The translations under genes were made by a program, and so were the position numbers. Positions 52,001 to 64,000 of a stretch of 64,000 nucleotides of DNA are shown here, piece by piece; position 1 is the first letter of the stretch, and every line of letters starts with the position of its first letter. This DNA is from Phalacrocorax aristotelis (lineage: Eukaryota; Chordata; Aves; Suliformes; Phalacrocoracidae), in the NCBI RefSeq assembly GCF_949628215.1, contig NC_134276.1:104446756-104510755 (forward strand). The letters are read 5' to 3'. Below the pieces are notes generated by a model. That model was given only the letters and a program-made list of their open reading frames with translations. It ran no database searches and was not told where the DNA came from.

Positions 52001-55000
52001 TTTGAACGCAGAATTTGAGAGTGATAAATGATATATGCATCTACTGCTGTAGGTATAAGGGAAGAAATGCTGCAGTGTTGTCATAGAAGTGAAGTAGGAC
52101 AACAATAACCTGAAAACCACTGCTGCTTTGCAAATGGTGGTTGACGTTGTGAATGTTCAGTATTTCAGTATTTTAAAAAGTTCTGCGGTTTTGAAGACCA
52201 TATGTGCATATTGTAGTAGAAAACAGGAACATCACTCTTTTTCTCAAAGCATTACCTGTGCGTCAGAGTTAATTTGAAGTTGCTCTGCAAGAACCTGTAT
52301 ATTTGCTCTCGATAGTTATTGCATGTAACCACATAAAAAAAGAGAATTCTTTTCCTGCTCTAGGACCTTTAGATATGTGTGGTTGTTGCTGTATGCTGTA
52401 GGTTGCAATTTGGGCTTACCTGTTTGTGGTAGCTTTGCTTGTCTGTTTGCTGGGGGCTTTTTTTGGTGTTTCGTTTTTCTTTTCTTTTCCCTACAATAGA
52501 TTTACTTGTATGTAAATTAAAACACACTTGGATGTCTGGTGTGAATTCACTTGTGCATCAGCTTCGGAGTGTGCAGAAACAGAGTACCTTTTTGCATAAA
52601 TCGGCACTGTGGGTCAAGAATCAAATTCAGTCATCGTCTTTGGATGTTAAAAGGTAATTGTGATGTACATGTCCATTTCATAATATGTTGTTCTCCAAAA
52701 CAAACTAAGATTGGTACTATACTATTTTTTTCATTTAATTGGTATCTGTGTTGCTGAGAGTTTTTTCAGCCTGTCAGAGGTGGGAACTGTGGCACAGAGC
52801 ATAACTTAAAATGCCATTGGTATGGCATGTATATAGCATTGATACAATGTACATAGCATTGTATCAATGTAAAATAAAGCAGCTTGCTTTTACTGGGTCA
52901 TGCCAAACTTGTTTGCAGCATTTTTTTCTTTTTTTCAGCCTTCAGATTTTGATCTCTGCAGTTAGTGATTTGTTGTCTAAGCTTATGGAAGCTGACGGAC
53001 CGTCTGGATATCTTGTGGGAGCTTATGTTGAGCATGTCACACCAAACAAAACTGAGTGGGGGAAATTGCATGAGTCGCTATCCACTGAGGTACGAAAATG
53101 ATAATGGACTTGCATGCAGTAGTCGATCTTACCTCAAGTCTGTGTCCTTTCGGGTGATAAGCATTCTTTATTTTGACATCACACTGCAGTTATGAATACG
53201 CATATGTCTGTGTAAAGGTTCTTAGCAGCCTCTGTCCATGACAGAGGACAAAATCTATATGTTTATGGCCCCATCCAGTACTACTGGAGAAAATCAAAAT
53301 CTGCAAAATTACCCTTTTCTGCATGGAACACCAGCAACTTCCTTTACAGTTCAGGAATTTTGTCTGACAGAATATACATCATGAAGATGTTCTTATAGAT
53401 GAATTAACTTAAAGATAAGATTAATTTTGTGAAAGACGCTGATATCTGCAGAGGAACATGATACACTGACTATCAACAAAATGGTGACATGTATAGAGTG
53501 GAGAGCGGGGAAGGAAATAAGTTTCCTGTTTGACCACCAATATTCAGTAACCCTAGTATTTCTTGTAAAATATAGAGTTCTAAAGATAGATATTTATTTC
53601 TGAGGCAGCAGTGTAGTTCCAATCTACTGCTGTGCATTTAGGTTTTTTAATATGCTGGAGCAGATCAGCCTCACTGTTGTGCTTTTAGTGTTAATTTGTA
53701 TCTTTCATGGTTATTTTTTAATAATTCTGAATTTTCAAGGTTAAACAGATCATAGCTCTTCTATGCATCATTAAAATGTCAATTATTTACTCATACTCTC
53801 TTTATGCACCTATTACAGTGGATGCACAAACCTCTTTTGGAAGGAAGGCTTAGTATGAATTGTGAACCTTTGGGATCCTGTGTCAGGCTGTGTGGCACAA
53901 CTAAACTTCCAGGCCATCTGTGTACTTCAGCCTTAATAAGTAAAATGGTACTACTTGTATTGGAAAATGGTATAGTCCACGGAAATGATGATGCTGAAAG
54001 AAAGAAAATTGACAATATAAGTAAGTTACAATGGTAAAACTTGAAGGAATTTCATTTTATAGTAGCTGTAAATTAACCTGAATCGGTAATTAGAAATGAA
54101 TAGTTGAAGTTTGGCATATAGGTATAAGAAATCATCCTTTTATCTTCTGTTGTTTTTTTTTTCTTCTCCTTTAAAAGTATAAGTACACACAAGTGTAGTC
54201 TTTAAATTTCTAGAACCTTTTGTGATTATATACGTGCTATTGCAGCAGAATGTTGAAGTTCATCGTAAATTCAAACTTCTCCCAATTCAGAGGTGCTCAT
54301 TGCCAAAACACATGGTGCATTGGCATGACTGGACAGTGAACTGTATCCATGCCATCAAATAAACGCCCTGAGTGTTTAGCCAAAATGTAAAGGTATTTTG
54401 AGGCAGCAATTTCTCTTAATTCCACCAGGTGGAATCTTGTTTCTTTTTAATTATCGAATGCTCAGATTAGAGCCAGTGTTATCAAATTAACAATTCTATC
54501 GCCAAAAGTCTCACTACAATAAGAAGTGTTATTGTTCAGTGTGGGTCTTTTTAAGCTAATGAAGAAACCGCATCCTAACTATTAGCATCAAATTTGTTTT
54601 GTGTTTTTTTCTTTTGCCGGACTTAGATCTTGATTGCCCTGTCTGCAAGAAATACACATTTAAAAAAAAAAAAAAGACAGACAATAGAGGGGAGTTAGAA
54701 TTCTTCTCAAATTTGATTTGCTTTAAAATTTCCTGAGCATCTGGAATAGGTTATTGTAGCCTTTTCTTCTCTTGGATTTTATGGTGCAATGGCAAATATG
54801 CAGTTCATGCTCTGAAGCACCTGAGATTGCTTGTAAATGTCATCTTCTTAATGCATTAAAAACATACTTTAAAAACCCAACAAAATCTTGACCTGAAACT
54901 TCTTGCTGATGCACTGAGTATATTCAGCAGTTGTTTGTAAACAACAACCTTTATTTAATTAGTTGCAGAGCTGTTGTACTCATTACAGTGGATTGAAGAA

Positions 55001-58000
55001 TTGGAGAATCCTCCTTATCTGCTTCTGGAATACGTTCATATATTAGAAGAAATGCACATCACATATGAGAAGTTCAGTACACTTAGTAATACAACTAGCC
55101 TTCAGCAAACAATATTTGATAGGTACGTAGGAATAAGTAAAACAACCCTTAACCCTGTCTTCATGTTTTGCATTGTATAAAGTACAAAACTTCATCCAAA
55201 TGTTTTTGTTGTGAACTGTGCATCTGTATAAATTAACCATGGTCTGTCTTCTTATTTGAAGATCAGAAGCACACGGAAGACTCTGGTCCTTAACCATGGC
55301 TAAAGTGATTCATGTGGAAAACACTGTATCCTGTGAGATGAAACAACTTTTTAAGACAACAGAAGGGTACCTTAATACTGCTGCCTTTAGTCTTTTAGTT
55401 TGTTGCAATTGTTGATAAAGTTAAATGATACTGATTCTGATGATTGACAACTGAAGTCTGAAAGTTTGGTAATACTTGTGTATGGAATGTAAAAGTGAGA
55501 CTCAGTGTGTGAGATTAGTTACATCATAGGATATTAGATCATTATGAATCAATTGACATTTTGTTTGCTAGTTAAATTTTTGGGTTTGTTTCATTCTTGA
55601 TGTTTTGTTTGTATGAATAGGTTTCTGCCATTAACAGAGGGCAGACTGCATACGCTTCAGTGTCTATCACCTTTTTTAATTGAGGAAGAGAAGAAAGAAC
55701 TTGTCTTCCACTGTGTGGCCAAACTTATGACATGCGCACAGACGGAGCTTTCCAGCACTGATGGTGAGTATATTCTTACCTCAGTCCACTTCATTAGAAT
55801 TTAAGAACGTTATTTTGTAATAATGTTTGCTTTTAGATAAAATGTGTTAACTATAATAATATTGTCTTTCCTAGAAAGAAATGTATTCTCAGTTTGCATA
55901 TTTCTTCTAGACTGTTTGGCGTAGTAGTTTTCTGCCTTAATAAGGAAGTGCAAGCTATACTACCTGATAGAACATTAGAACTAAGTTTAGGCTGATATTG
56001 TTAAAGGAGCTTTGATATCACCATACCTCTTGTTTGGTCTACCTGACTTAAACACATCTGTAAATATCAAGGTTTTCAGTTAATCATTTAGGCTTTACAC
56101 AGCATACAAAAATATTACTCTCATCAACTGGTAGTGTCATGATTGTCTGTAGATGCTTTAGCAAGAACTCTTTCACAGTTTATGTATAATTCCTGAGTAG
56201 TTCTTCCAGTGCATGGGATATAGTGTGCTGAGTCAGAACTGCTGTATATACACTTTCAGCAGCTTTTGAAAAACTACTTAGATGTGATTGAGGTTTATTA
56301 TAATATTGTTTTGGATATCCTTTAGAAAACCTTTATATTTTCAGAAACTTCTTGTTTTTCAAGAAAATTTAAAGGAAGAAACTTTCTCTTTTTTCCTCAA
56401 TACTGCTTTTGTGCTTTCTTGCACATGCTCTTACTGATCAGTCGGTATAAAAACTTGAAAGGTGATTTTGTATTTTTTAACAGGACTGTGCTTACTTAAA
56501 TTGGAAAGTTGTCTTTGGTGACTTTAAACTGTGGACATCTGTCTGACCCTTAGCAGTGTCCTCAGGATTTCAGATGACATCCTTTAAATGGACATCGTCA
56601 AAGTGTGAAAATTCTCAGTGTTAGTGCCATGCAGTGATTGAGAGGAATCTTGAATTTTTCTACTGTGGTAGTTTCCCTAACTCTTACTCTTTGGACTTAG
56701 TTAAGCTTTCCTGGCTTTCTGAGTGAACTGGTGAACCAACCAAATGTGGCTGTGAAACTTTAAACAGAAAATGGGAAAAAGAGTCCTCACTCCTCCCCTG
56801 CTGTGGAGTGCTCATGTTTGTAACGCTGGTCTGCGTTTTCCTTTCTGCTGCTTCTCATTTTTCTAGAGATTCCTGCGCAGACGGTATTTCCCCATTAAGT
56901 GTGATGTAGGTTGTAGGCCTACCATTCAACTCTTAATTCTTTTTTTTTCAGATCAGCAAAGTGCTGGTAAAGTTCTTGTAAATCATTGCACTGCTGCTTA
57001 AGTGAAGTTGGTTTTTTGTTTGTTTTTGCTGTGCGTAAATGGTACTTTAACTCTGTCATCATGCTTGTAAGAAATTTTCTCCAAGACATCTAGATACATG
57101 CAGTTTTCCGTAAAAATGGAGAACAGTATTAATGCAACAGTAGTACTTCACTCAAGAAGTAAAAATTAACACTCTTAAAACAATACTGGAATTCACAACT
57201 CTCAGTTACATTTACTTAATTATCTGGCCAAATTATTGCTTAGCACACTCATTTTTAGTAACGCTAGTAGATTTAAATCTTAGCAGGTATTTTCCCTTTT
57301 CGTTAATTGTACAAACCAACAGTTAATCTTATAGGAGTTTTTGGTTGGTTTGAGGGCTTTTTGGTTTTGTTTTTAGGTTTGGGTTGGGTATAGTATTTTT
57401 GATTTAACAATGGCATCTCTGGAATAAATGTTGAAATAAGAAAGCTTAGGTATTATCCAAACTAACTTACAATATGAATGTTAAGTTCAGATAAAACGAT
57501 CCAGTTAATTGAAAAACACTCCAATGTTTGTTTTTTGTCTTAATAAAAATATCATACCCAAGAGGTCTTAATTATCATGTTATAGGAGCATTTGGGTGTC
57601 TTTCCATTTTGAACTCCTGCTTGAATGATAGAAGTATTGATTGTGATCACCTACTACCTGGAATACTAAAAATCATAATGTCCTGGAAAAATGATAATGA
57701 GGACAGCTTTCTCTTTAGCTGGTGGGTGCAACTTTGAGATAATTTGACTTTTTTTTTTTATTTATTTCTAAAACAAGAGTTTAAAAATATGAAGTGGTTA
57801 TTAACTCAAAGAAAATAAATTTGTAAGTTACAGCTGTTACCCAGTGCTCTAATATTACATTTTTAAGCCTTTGTAGAACTGAATCCCTCGGTTTAATGTG
57901 CCTGTCTTTAAGTATCTAATAACTCACGCTGAAGAAAATTACGTAGGTGGTTGAAGGCTGGCAAACTAGGAGCTTTTTTAGTGCACCTAGATGTCAACTG

Positions 58001-61000
58001 CTTTCAAAAGTATTCAAAACTGGCCAACTTCTGTAGATGTTGCTGGATATTTAGTTCCAAATTCTGATTGCTTATTTAGGTAGCAGAAACCAAACTTGGA
58101 TACCAAACTTAGGTGTCTGTTTTCTAAAAATTGGGACCTGAAAGTGTAACTTGTAAAGCTTCCAGCAAGGAGTGTGAAAATATACTGAGGTTTATTTGTC
58201 TTGAGTATAGTGAGAAAAATCCAGGCAACAAAGTCTCGAAATAATGTACACTATTTGGACACTTGAGGGCTTATATTTTATTTTTAAGATTAGTAACTTA
58301 AATGATTATTTTTCTTGCATTGATTTTAGTTAAAATTGCAAATTTCGTAGTTTAGGTAAGTATATTGCCAGAGTGAATATGTACATTGTACAATTTTAGG
58401 AATCTGTATAACATGCAAATGGGCAAGTAGCTGCGATAGACTATTTTGTACCTGTGGAATGATTTATTTAGACCTGGCAGCTAATGTAGTATTCTAACTT
58501 TGAAAGACAAGCGTATCAAGAGCACACAGGGCAGAGCCTGGCACAAGACTAATTTGTCCTAAGAGGAGGAATGAAGGCAAGAATATAAGCAGTCGTATCT
58601 GCAACATGAAGATAAGTAAGCTTTACTTGTATTTTTATTGCAGCAATCTGAAAGAAACAAGTGCTCAGTTGCTTGGTTTCAACATAGAGATGATCCGTTA
58701 CCTTCCCTTGTTGCTGAAGTATTCCACAGCTCCTTTGGCTGATAATGAATGGGACTTTATCATGTGTTCCATGCTGGCTTGGTTAGAGGTAATACGAAAG
58801 GGCCTATTACCTACTATTGCACTGCAGCTTTTCTTGGGATCCTCCTGATGCCCTCTGAAACTGCTGGGCTGATGAAGGAAGTGTGGGGTTAAAAAACAGG
58901 CTATGAAGTAACTAAATTTTTATTATCTTACTGGGCTGGCTGATGGACATTTCTGCCTAAATCTTTGAAAGCTGTATGTTAAAAGTTCACCTTTGTATTT
59001 ACGAAGTAGAAAGTTGGGTATCAGGAGGATGAAACACTGTAGAAGCTATGCCACACAGAAATTAAATTTGAACAAAGATGCATGAAGATTGTTAAGAGGA
59101 ATGGAAATCAGAGTGCTAATGGCTCTTACTTAGAGTTTACAGCATAATGGTCTTAAGAGCTTTAACTTTGTTTTGTCTAATCTGTGTGTTAACTTTCTAG
59201 TACTTTAGTGTAATGATCAATATTAATAGCTGGGTACTCAGCTCTTCAAAGATGACTTAGTCTAAAAAGCATCTCAATTGAAATATGAAACTAAGAAAAT
59301 AAACTTTACCTACTCCATGAGTGCAAATGTTCTGTCTCCAGTTTTGATGTACTTACCTTTTTTAGATTATTCTGTGGATGTGGCAGGCACAAAGTTGTCT
59401 CAGCTTACTAAATATTTGACACAGTGTTAAAAAGAATTGCACAAAATCCTTTCTGCATTGAACTTTGGCAAAGGTCATGTGTGGCTTAAAAGCACAAGCA
59501 ATGCTGTACCTTGTGTTTCTTTTTGTATATGGAGATGAAATTACCTCCCCCTCAAAGTAATATATTGTTTAGTAGTGGCATTGGTAATTGAAGAATAATT
59601 TCGAAATGTGTCTGCCCTAGGTCTCTGTTGAAAAATAATACCCCTTTAAGACCAAAGTCTAACACGGCATAAAAATTAAGTGAATGAAAAGCAAGATCAG
59701 CATTTCAATATCTAAATGATCCCATGAAACATCAAAATTATATTTTAATGCTGTTAGAAAACAGTTCAGAGTGAACAGCTGACTACTACTTTATTAATCA
59801 AATAAAGATATGGAATCTCTCACCCTCTAGCTTATTCTTATTTTTTTATGTATAGCTCACGCTGTCACTACACACTTACAAGGGCAGGCTGGAAACATCC
59901 ATGTGGAGTTCCTTGGTCTCAGGATTAATCTTCTTACCTATGTTGTATGTCCCTCAAAACTGTAATTTTTTTTCTTAAATTTTAAAAAAACCCAAACTGC
60001 AAACCTGTATGAAAAACTTGCTGCTTAGATTAAGTGCTTGGGAATATTTTTATATTCAATGATATTCCTTTTTTGGGGAAACTAGTAAGAATAAAAATAA
60101 AAAGAAGGAACGGTGGTGTGGGAGAGGAAATATTCTCCTGATTGCCACTTCAGTAACTTCCAGTTTACAATAGTGTATCGCCAATTTCCTTCTGCAATTT
60201 AGAAGTATAAACATGATGTTAGGACGGCTTTTATGGCTGGGAGAGAAACGTGAGAGCACTTCACATACCAATACTTGGTGGCAGTTTCTTTCTGTCATTA
60301 TAAAGATGGCCATATAAGGGAGGTAATCCAGGATTCTAAATGTTGATGAGACTTGGAAATAATTTTCAGCAAGTCTTACTAAAACACAGATTATATTTTT
60401 AAACTTTTTTCTTTTTCCCCCCAAATAATTTTAAAATGGTATTTGCAATTGGGTCTTCTTTGAAATTACTCTTTCTGGTATAGACAGGGAATGTGAAACA
60501 GATATTTTAAAGCAAATTTATAGTCACGAAATATTCCTTTTTTTTTTTCCCCCTCCTAGACAACAAGTGAAAATCGTTCACTTTATCATGTCCCGCTCGT
60601 GCAGATTTTTGCTTGTGTTAGTTGTGACTTGGCATCTGCCCTTAGCGCTTACTTTGAAGCTGCAACTCCTGAAACTACTGAAAACCTTCCTGCGAACTTG
60701 ATCAGTGAATGGAAGGAATTCTTTTCTGAAGGAATTCACAATTTGCTGTTACCTTTGTTGGTGAAAATCACAGGCAAGTATATGGCAAGGAGGGTAATAG
60801 TGGTGCCTGTCAGGCTATTCTGAAATAGAACCTGATGGGCCTAATTTTTTAATTTATAGGAATATTATGTCAACACAGCTTATTGAACACTTATATGGTA
60901 ATTAGTAAAGTAATTGCACTTAACATTGTGTCTTTTAAGATGAGATTTTGATAAGCAGAGTCTGAGTTGTTTCTAGTAATGCTTGTTTATGATCTCATCC

Positions 61001-63907
61001 ATACCTTCTGCATCACAGCTTGTCTTTCTCTATTTTAAATAGGAGAAACCAAAAATGCATCTGAAGGCTCCTTTCAGAACTCTGTGTTAACATCTTTGGG
61101 TGAAGCTCTAACGTACATCTCAAAGGACCAGTTGTTAAACCATAAATTGCCAGCGAAGTTTGTTGCAGGCCAGAAAACAAATCTTCCAGATAAACTCCAG
61201 ACTCTACTAAATAAGTTATCTCCATTGTTGCTTTTCCGGGCTAGACCTGTACAGATTTCTGTCTACCATATGCTGTATAAGTAAGAATCAATTAATTTCT
61301 TGCTTCCTTCACCTCCCCTTACCCGCCCCCCCCCCTTTTCTTTTTAAAAATCTGCTGTAGAATATGCAGCTATAGATGTGTTTAACAAAGTTGTGTTCCA
61401 TTACGGGAGAAAATTTTTAACTGGGCGGTGTGTTCTGTATTGGAGAACATATAAAGCTATGAATGCTAAATTTAATTGTAAAAGTAGACTAAATGTATGC
61501 TGAGAAATTTTACTGCAGTACATGAAGATGCAATTTTATTTTCTGTACCATAGTTAGATAGCTATCAGTATCATAACTATAAAGTTATTTATTTTTAGCT
61601 CCTATTTTAACAATCTGAGAATCCTGAAATGTAAACAAAAATATTCCAGGTTTGATCTGGGTCTGACAGTATCTTTAAATAGTGTCACCTTTTTATTTTC
61701 ACTAGTTTAGAAAAGAAAATGAAGAAAGTGCATAAGAACATGGAGTATTCTTGTGAACTTTTTGGATATCTCCAATACCAAAAGAGAGAATATAGAATTT
61801 GAAAAACAGTATGTGCATCTGACTGCTCAAAGTGCAGATTGTGAGGCAGATGGCTTAAGCATAAGAAGCTACCATTATCTTTCACTTATACTGAGGCATA
61901 AAGTTGCAAGAGCTTTATTCAGAGATAGACAAGTTTCTTTTAGTGTGACTTAGGAAGTGTAAAAGGTCTGGAAAATAACTGAGCAAAGCTACTTGCTCGT
62001 TGGCTGTCAGTCAGGAACCAACTTTGCAATGGTGACATGTCTCTTAAAGATTCTGTGTTAACTGATGAGCAAAGAACTGTGGATCACGGATATTAAAATA
62101 GTAAAAATTAAATCTGATTTCCTTTCCATGTTTCTATAGATTAATGCCTGAATTGCCTAAATTTGATGAAGAAGATCTCAAATCTTATGGTGATGAAGAG
62201 GAGGAATTGGCACTGTGTGTATTTTTTCTTCATGTTATTTTACAACTGTTTTCCGTATCTTTAAAATGCGTTACAAGAGTTGAAATTAGCAGCAAATAGT
62301 CATCTGTCAGGAGATGGTAAAAGAAAAAAAAAAAGACATAGCTATGACAGTAGGTTCATAAATATTGAAAATATTCAATATAATTGGTGAAGTCTGTGCT
62401 AAAACTGGAAACAATATTTGCAATTGTTTTCTAGGTACAGTTACTAGAGTAAGTGCAACATATATGCTCTATATTGTAAAATCTTGACAGATTTTTACTA
62501 GACTGCTGTATTCAGAATGTGTCCAGCTGCACAGGTAACTTCAGTTTCTTAAACCTCCAAAATTGACCTGGGTGTTTTATACAGCTTGAACCTGCATAAA
62601 GTCAGCAGTTCAAAGAGGGAATACAGTAACCGTTTTTCAGCCCAATGGTTAATACCTTTTTTTACTATGGAGCTGCAAAAGGCTTTTTAATTCATTGTGA
62701 AAGCCCAAACCCTACACATCCAGTGATTAGGAGATCCGGTGTTCAGTCGCTCCTTTGTTGCTGTGACTTGACAAGCAAAGCAAGCAAGCAGGCCAGCTGT
62801 CCATGATGTAGGTTAAATCAGCTCCACCATAGACCACTTCCAGATTGAGTGATCAGCATTCAGTTTATATTCAACTTGCAAGATGAATATAACTGTCCAT
62901 TTCGGGGGGGGGGGGGGGGGGAAGAAATCTTAAAATCTAGCACTAATGTGTGAAATTGAAAGTCAATTTTCCTGTAATAGAAAGTGCCTTTTATGTTCTA
63001 CATACCTGGCTTTACTCACAGGTTTCTAGTAAAGCTGTGAATATAAATTCAGTTAATGCTGTGCTCAAGATTTGAGTTTACTATGCCAGATAACATTTTT
63101 CCATAGATCACCTCCAGCGGCTCTTATGTCTGTCCTGGCCACTCAAGAACTCTTGCTAGAAAACATCCTGGAATGCATTCCAGTTGGAGAATTTGCAGTT
63201 ATTCAGCCCCTCAGCGATGAGTTCTGCCTTGTTCTAGGGTATCTTCTCGCTTGGAAGTTAACATTAGCTTTCTTCAGAGCAGCTTCTTCTCAGGTATATG
63301 TTCAGAGTCTTTTAACTGAATCTCTTACCGTGCTTATTTGCTTTGAATCTTGAAGTTTCATCTGGTCTTTTTATTCTTTTAATTATGTATCTTCCTGCAT
63401 CTTGTTTCTGTGGACTTAGTGGAATTCTGGAAGCATCAATAGACTTAGATTATTGCACTGCAATATTAAGGATGATAATATTAGAGTAATAAAGAATTAA
63501 GATTCATTAATAGACGATTCTTTCTGGCATGTAGCAGCCTTTTTGAACATTTTATGATTTTCTAATCATTCACAACATTGCAGAGAACTAAATCACTCTT
63601 CTAAACACTTGTTTTGAATCAGTCTTGCTTTTTTTCTCTACAGGAATGTATTTGTATTATTTACAGAGTAAGCTATATTTGTTAGGTCTCATCTGTATTG
63701 TGTGTGTGTGTTATTTTCTTTCTTAACACCATCAGCTGCGAGTTCTCTACTCACAATACCTTAGAAGAACTAAAAGCTTGAATAAACTGCTTTATCACTT
63801 GTTCAGGCTTATGCCTGAAAACCCAGTCTTTTCTGGGCTGACTTCAGAAGTTCCAAATAAGGACACAAAAACCTTCTTTACCGAAGAGCTTCATTTGGAT
63901 GTCAAAG
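33623..63907 (+). CDS. LTN1: LTN1 (Listerin), E3 ligase of ribosome quality control, 5' part
   Basis: Listerin ubiquitinates nascent chains stalled on 60S subunits together with NEMF. Exons: 33623-33664, 38752-38955, 39216-39314, 40419-40649, 41424-41476, 41893-42073, 42747-42920, 43971-44161, 45176-45323, 45748-46533, 47047-47088, 48055-48247, 51277-51516, 52500-52653, 52939-53089, 53819-54020, 54963-55122, 55262-55366, 55621-55763, 57586-57721, 58644-58788, 60560-60773, 61043-61280, 62140-62214, 63107-63293 and 63736-63907. All phases join for 1555 codons plus one base (human total 1766). The start [14 protein letters not shown] has a strong Kozak context (GCCGCCATGG). The N-terminal domain motif [20 protein letters not shown] follows, then a long alpha-helical repeat rod (for example [19 protein letters not shown] and [18 protein letters not shown]). 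The RWD and RING lie beyond the window. Intron 22 uses a GC donor. Confidence 0.96.
34285..34598 (+). mobile_element. CR1 LINE 3' end fragment in LTN1 intron 1
   Basis: Sense CR1 tail starting near AAAGGAGGTTGTAGTGAGGT. It encodes remnants such as [20 protein letters not shown] and [20 protein letters not shown], and ends with TTCCAACCTTAATAATTCTA then TGATT. It is a different, more typical CR1 subfamily from the 33 kb copy. Confidence 0.85.
34871..35335 (-). repeat. ERVL-type LTR (3' LTR of antisense provirus, partial)
   Basis: Starts TGTCGTGATTCAGCCCCAGT and matches the solo LTR at 49740 through GGGTTGAGATAAGAACAGTT, an AAT/ATG-rich stretch, GATATGGAATATCCCTTTGG and CTTCTTGTGCACCTGGC. After about 35330 similarity stops, so roughly 140 bases of the other LTR's end are missing or replaced. 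In the minus reading it ends ...ACA, the usual terminus. It lies immediately 3' of the antisense pol remnants, as expected for a 3' LTR. Confidence 0.75.
35336..38535 (-). mobile_element. Broken antisense ERVL-like endogenous retrovirus (pol)
   Basis: An old, truncated provirus in LTN1 intron 1, read on the - strand. Order of remnants: reverse transcriptase (about 38440-37400, with the YIDD catalytic box at 37935-37946), RNase H (about 37360-36800, with an FTDGS motif near 37020), and integrase (about 36800-35700, with an HHCC-type zinc finger and an SDNGT motif near 36150). The frame is interrupted several times, for example by the stop at 36144-36146, and gag, protease and the 5' LTR are absent. 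No env-like frame is seen. The right-hand break lies near 38520 in the N-terminal part of RT. It cannot encode functional proteins. Confidence 0.85.
45748..46533 (+). CDS. LTN1: LTN1 exon 10, largest exon with variable linker
   Basis: A 786-bp exon encoding 262 residues. It begins [19 protein letters not shown] and ends LDDLTK. Its middle ([15 protein letters not shown]... to about residue 130) is charged and Ser/Asn-rich, unlike the helical repeats on either side, and is likely a disordered loop. Helical sequence resumes at [20 protein letters not shown]. There are no frame problems. Confidence 0.92.
49290..49734 (+). mobile_element. Ancient CR1/L3-like LINE relic, left half
   Basis: Degenerate sequence resembling old amniote CR1/L3 reverse transcriptase DNA: ACTTTCAAAACGGTTTTTGATGAGATCTCA (near 49319), then a segment with GGGCCTTTCAATGATCAGTAACC. 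It recalls the coding phrase for a DF-KAFD-V-H motif followed by SWI-NWL. It is far more diverged than the other CR1 copies. The solo LTR interrupts it, and the right half continues at 50355. Confidence 0.5.
49735..50359 (-). repeat. Solo ERVL-type LTR with 5-bp target duplication
   Basis: LTR at 49740-50354 (615 bp), bounded by TGTTGTGGTTTAG... and ...AAAACTGTGACA, flanked by the direct repeat ACAGG at 49735-49739 and 50355-50359. A 5-bp duplication fits the ERVL class. It contains an AAT/AAC-rich tract (49865-49955) and the shared phrases GGGTTGAGATAAGAACAGTT and GATATGGAATATCTCTTTGG. By bird ERVL convention the transcribed strand is minus. The expected TATA-like site (near 50088 on the minus strand) is eroded. 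No internal retroviral sequence remains, so it arose by recombination between two LTRs. Confidence 0.88.
50360..50960 (+). mobile_element. Ancient CR1/L3-like LINE relic, right half
   Basis: Continues the relic on the far side of the solo LTR. Recognisable phrases are CAATATCTTGAATACTGCCT then GTAGTTTTGGTCAC (cf. the [12 protein letters not shown] region), GCAATAAACAGACTAGAATA, GGCATAAAATCATAA, and TAATGGGACTCATTGCCACA then GGATGCTGTGGAG near the 3' end. This matches the 3' half of old CR1/L3 elements. It is strongly decayed and non-coding. Confidence 0.55.
60774..61042 (+). other. LTN1: LTN1 intron 22, GC-AG type
   Basis: Donor ACAG/GCAAGT and acceptor AAATAG. Only this GC donor keeps the reading frame (KITG joined to ETKNAS). 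The nearest GT alternative (GTATAT at 60778) would leave AA as the last bases and hit a stop in the next exon. Confidence 0.88.
61326..61335. repeat. C homopolymer, 10 bases
   Basis: Run of ten C in LTN1 intron 23, followed by T runs, shortly after the exon 23 donor. Confidence 0.85.
62904..62921. repeat. G homopolymer, 18 bases
   Basis: Uninterrupted run of 18 G in LTN1 intron 24. Its length in this assembly may be unreliable. Confidence 0.9.
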
Positions 63908-64000
63908 GTTAGTAAAAATTGTATTTGTGCATCTGAGAGAGTTTTGACATTGCTGAAGTTTAAATATGCTTCTCTGCTTAAAAATATTTATTTAGAAAAC

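Noticed and set aside
60774-60783. GT at 60778 as the exon 22 donor of LTN1
   Set aside because: It changes the phase and puts a stop soon after the start of exon 23; the GC donor at 60774 restores the conserved reading frame.

Overview
This window comes from a bird nuclear genome. Its genes are cut into many short exons with GT-AG introns, there are two CpG-island promoters, and the interspersed repeats are bird-type: CR1 LINE pieces and antisense ERVL-type LTR sequence. The gene order matches the vertebrate block CCT8 - USP16 - RWDD2B - LTN1 (human 21q21.3). I named genes by recognising the translated exons and checked each one by making exon phases join without a break. No database search was run.

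Layout. (1) 1-2800: the last exons of CCT8 on the + strand. There are two alternative terminal coding exons, which look like a tandem duplication of the exon encoding the C-terminal tail. (2) 2840-3800: a GC-rich, degenerate LTR-like block, followed by plain intergenic DNA to about 4845. (3) 4846-24000: USP16 on the - strand, tail-to-tail with CCT8. It has 17 coding exons that add up to 820 codons plus stop, with an untranslated first exon in a CpG island. (4) 23350-24420: a CpG island that looks like a bidirectional USP16/RWDD2B promoter, with NRF1, ETS and CCAAT-type sites. (5) 24420-30110: RWDD2B on the + strand with four coding exons. CR1 fragments lie in introns 1 and 4. (6) 30250-33480: a long CR1 LINE whose reverse-transcriptase frame is almost open. 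(7) 33480-34080: the CpG-island promoter of LTN1, directly next to the CR1 3' end. (8) 33623-64000: LTN1 (Listerin) on the + strand. Twenty-six exons (1555 codons plus one base) are present, and the C-terminal RWD and RING part lies beyond the right edge. Intron 1 holds a broken antisense ERVL-like provirus. Intron 12 holds a solo LTR with a 5-bp target duplication, inserted in a much older LINE relic.

Functionally the block is rich in protein-quality-control genes. CCT8 is a subunit of the cytosolic TRiC chaperonin. LTN1 is the E3 ligase that ubiquitinates nascent chains stalled on 60S ribosomes. USP16 removes ubiquitin from histone H2A and from a 40S ribosomal protein. RWDD2B has an RWD domain and unknown function. 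The most interesting items are the duplicated CCT8 terminal exon, a GC-AG intron in LTN1, the CR1/promoter junction of LTN1, and the nested repeat history of LTN1 intron 12. No tRNA, rRNA or CRISPR array was seen.
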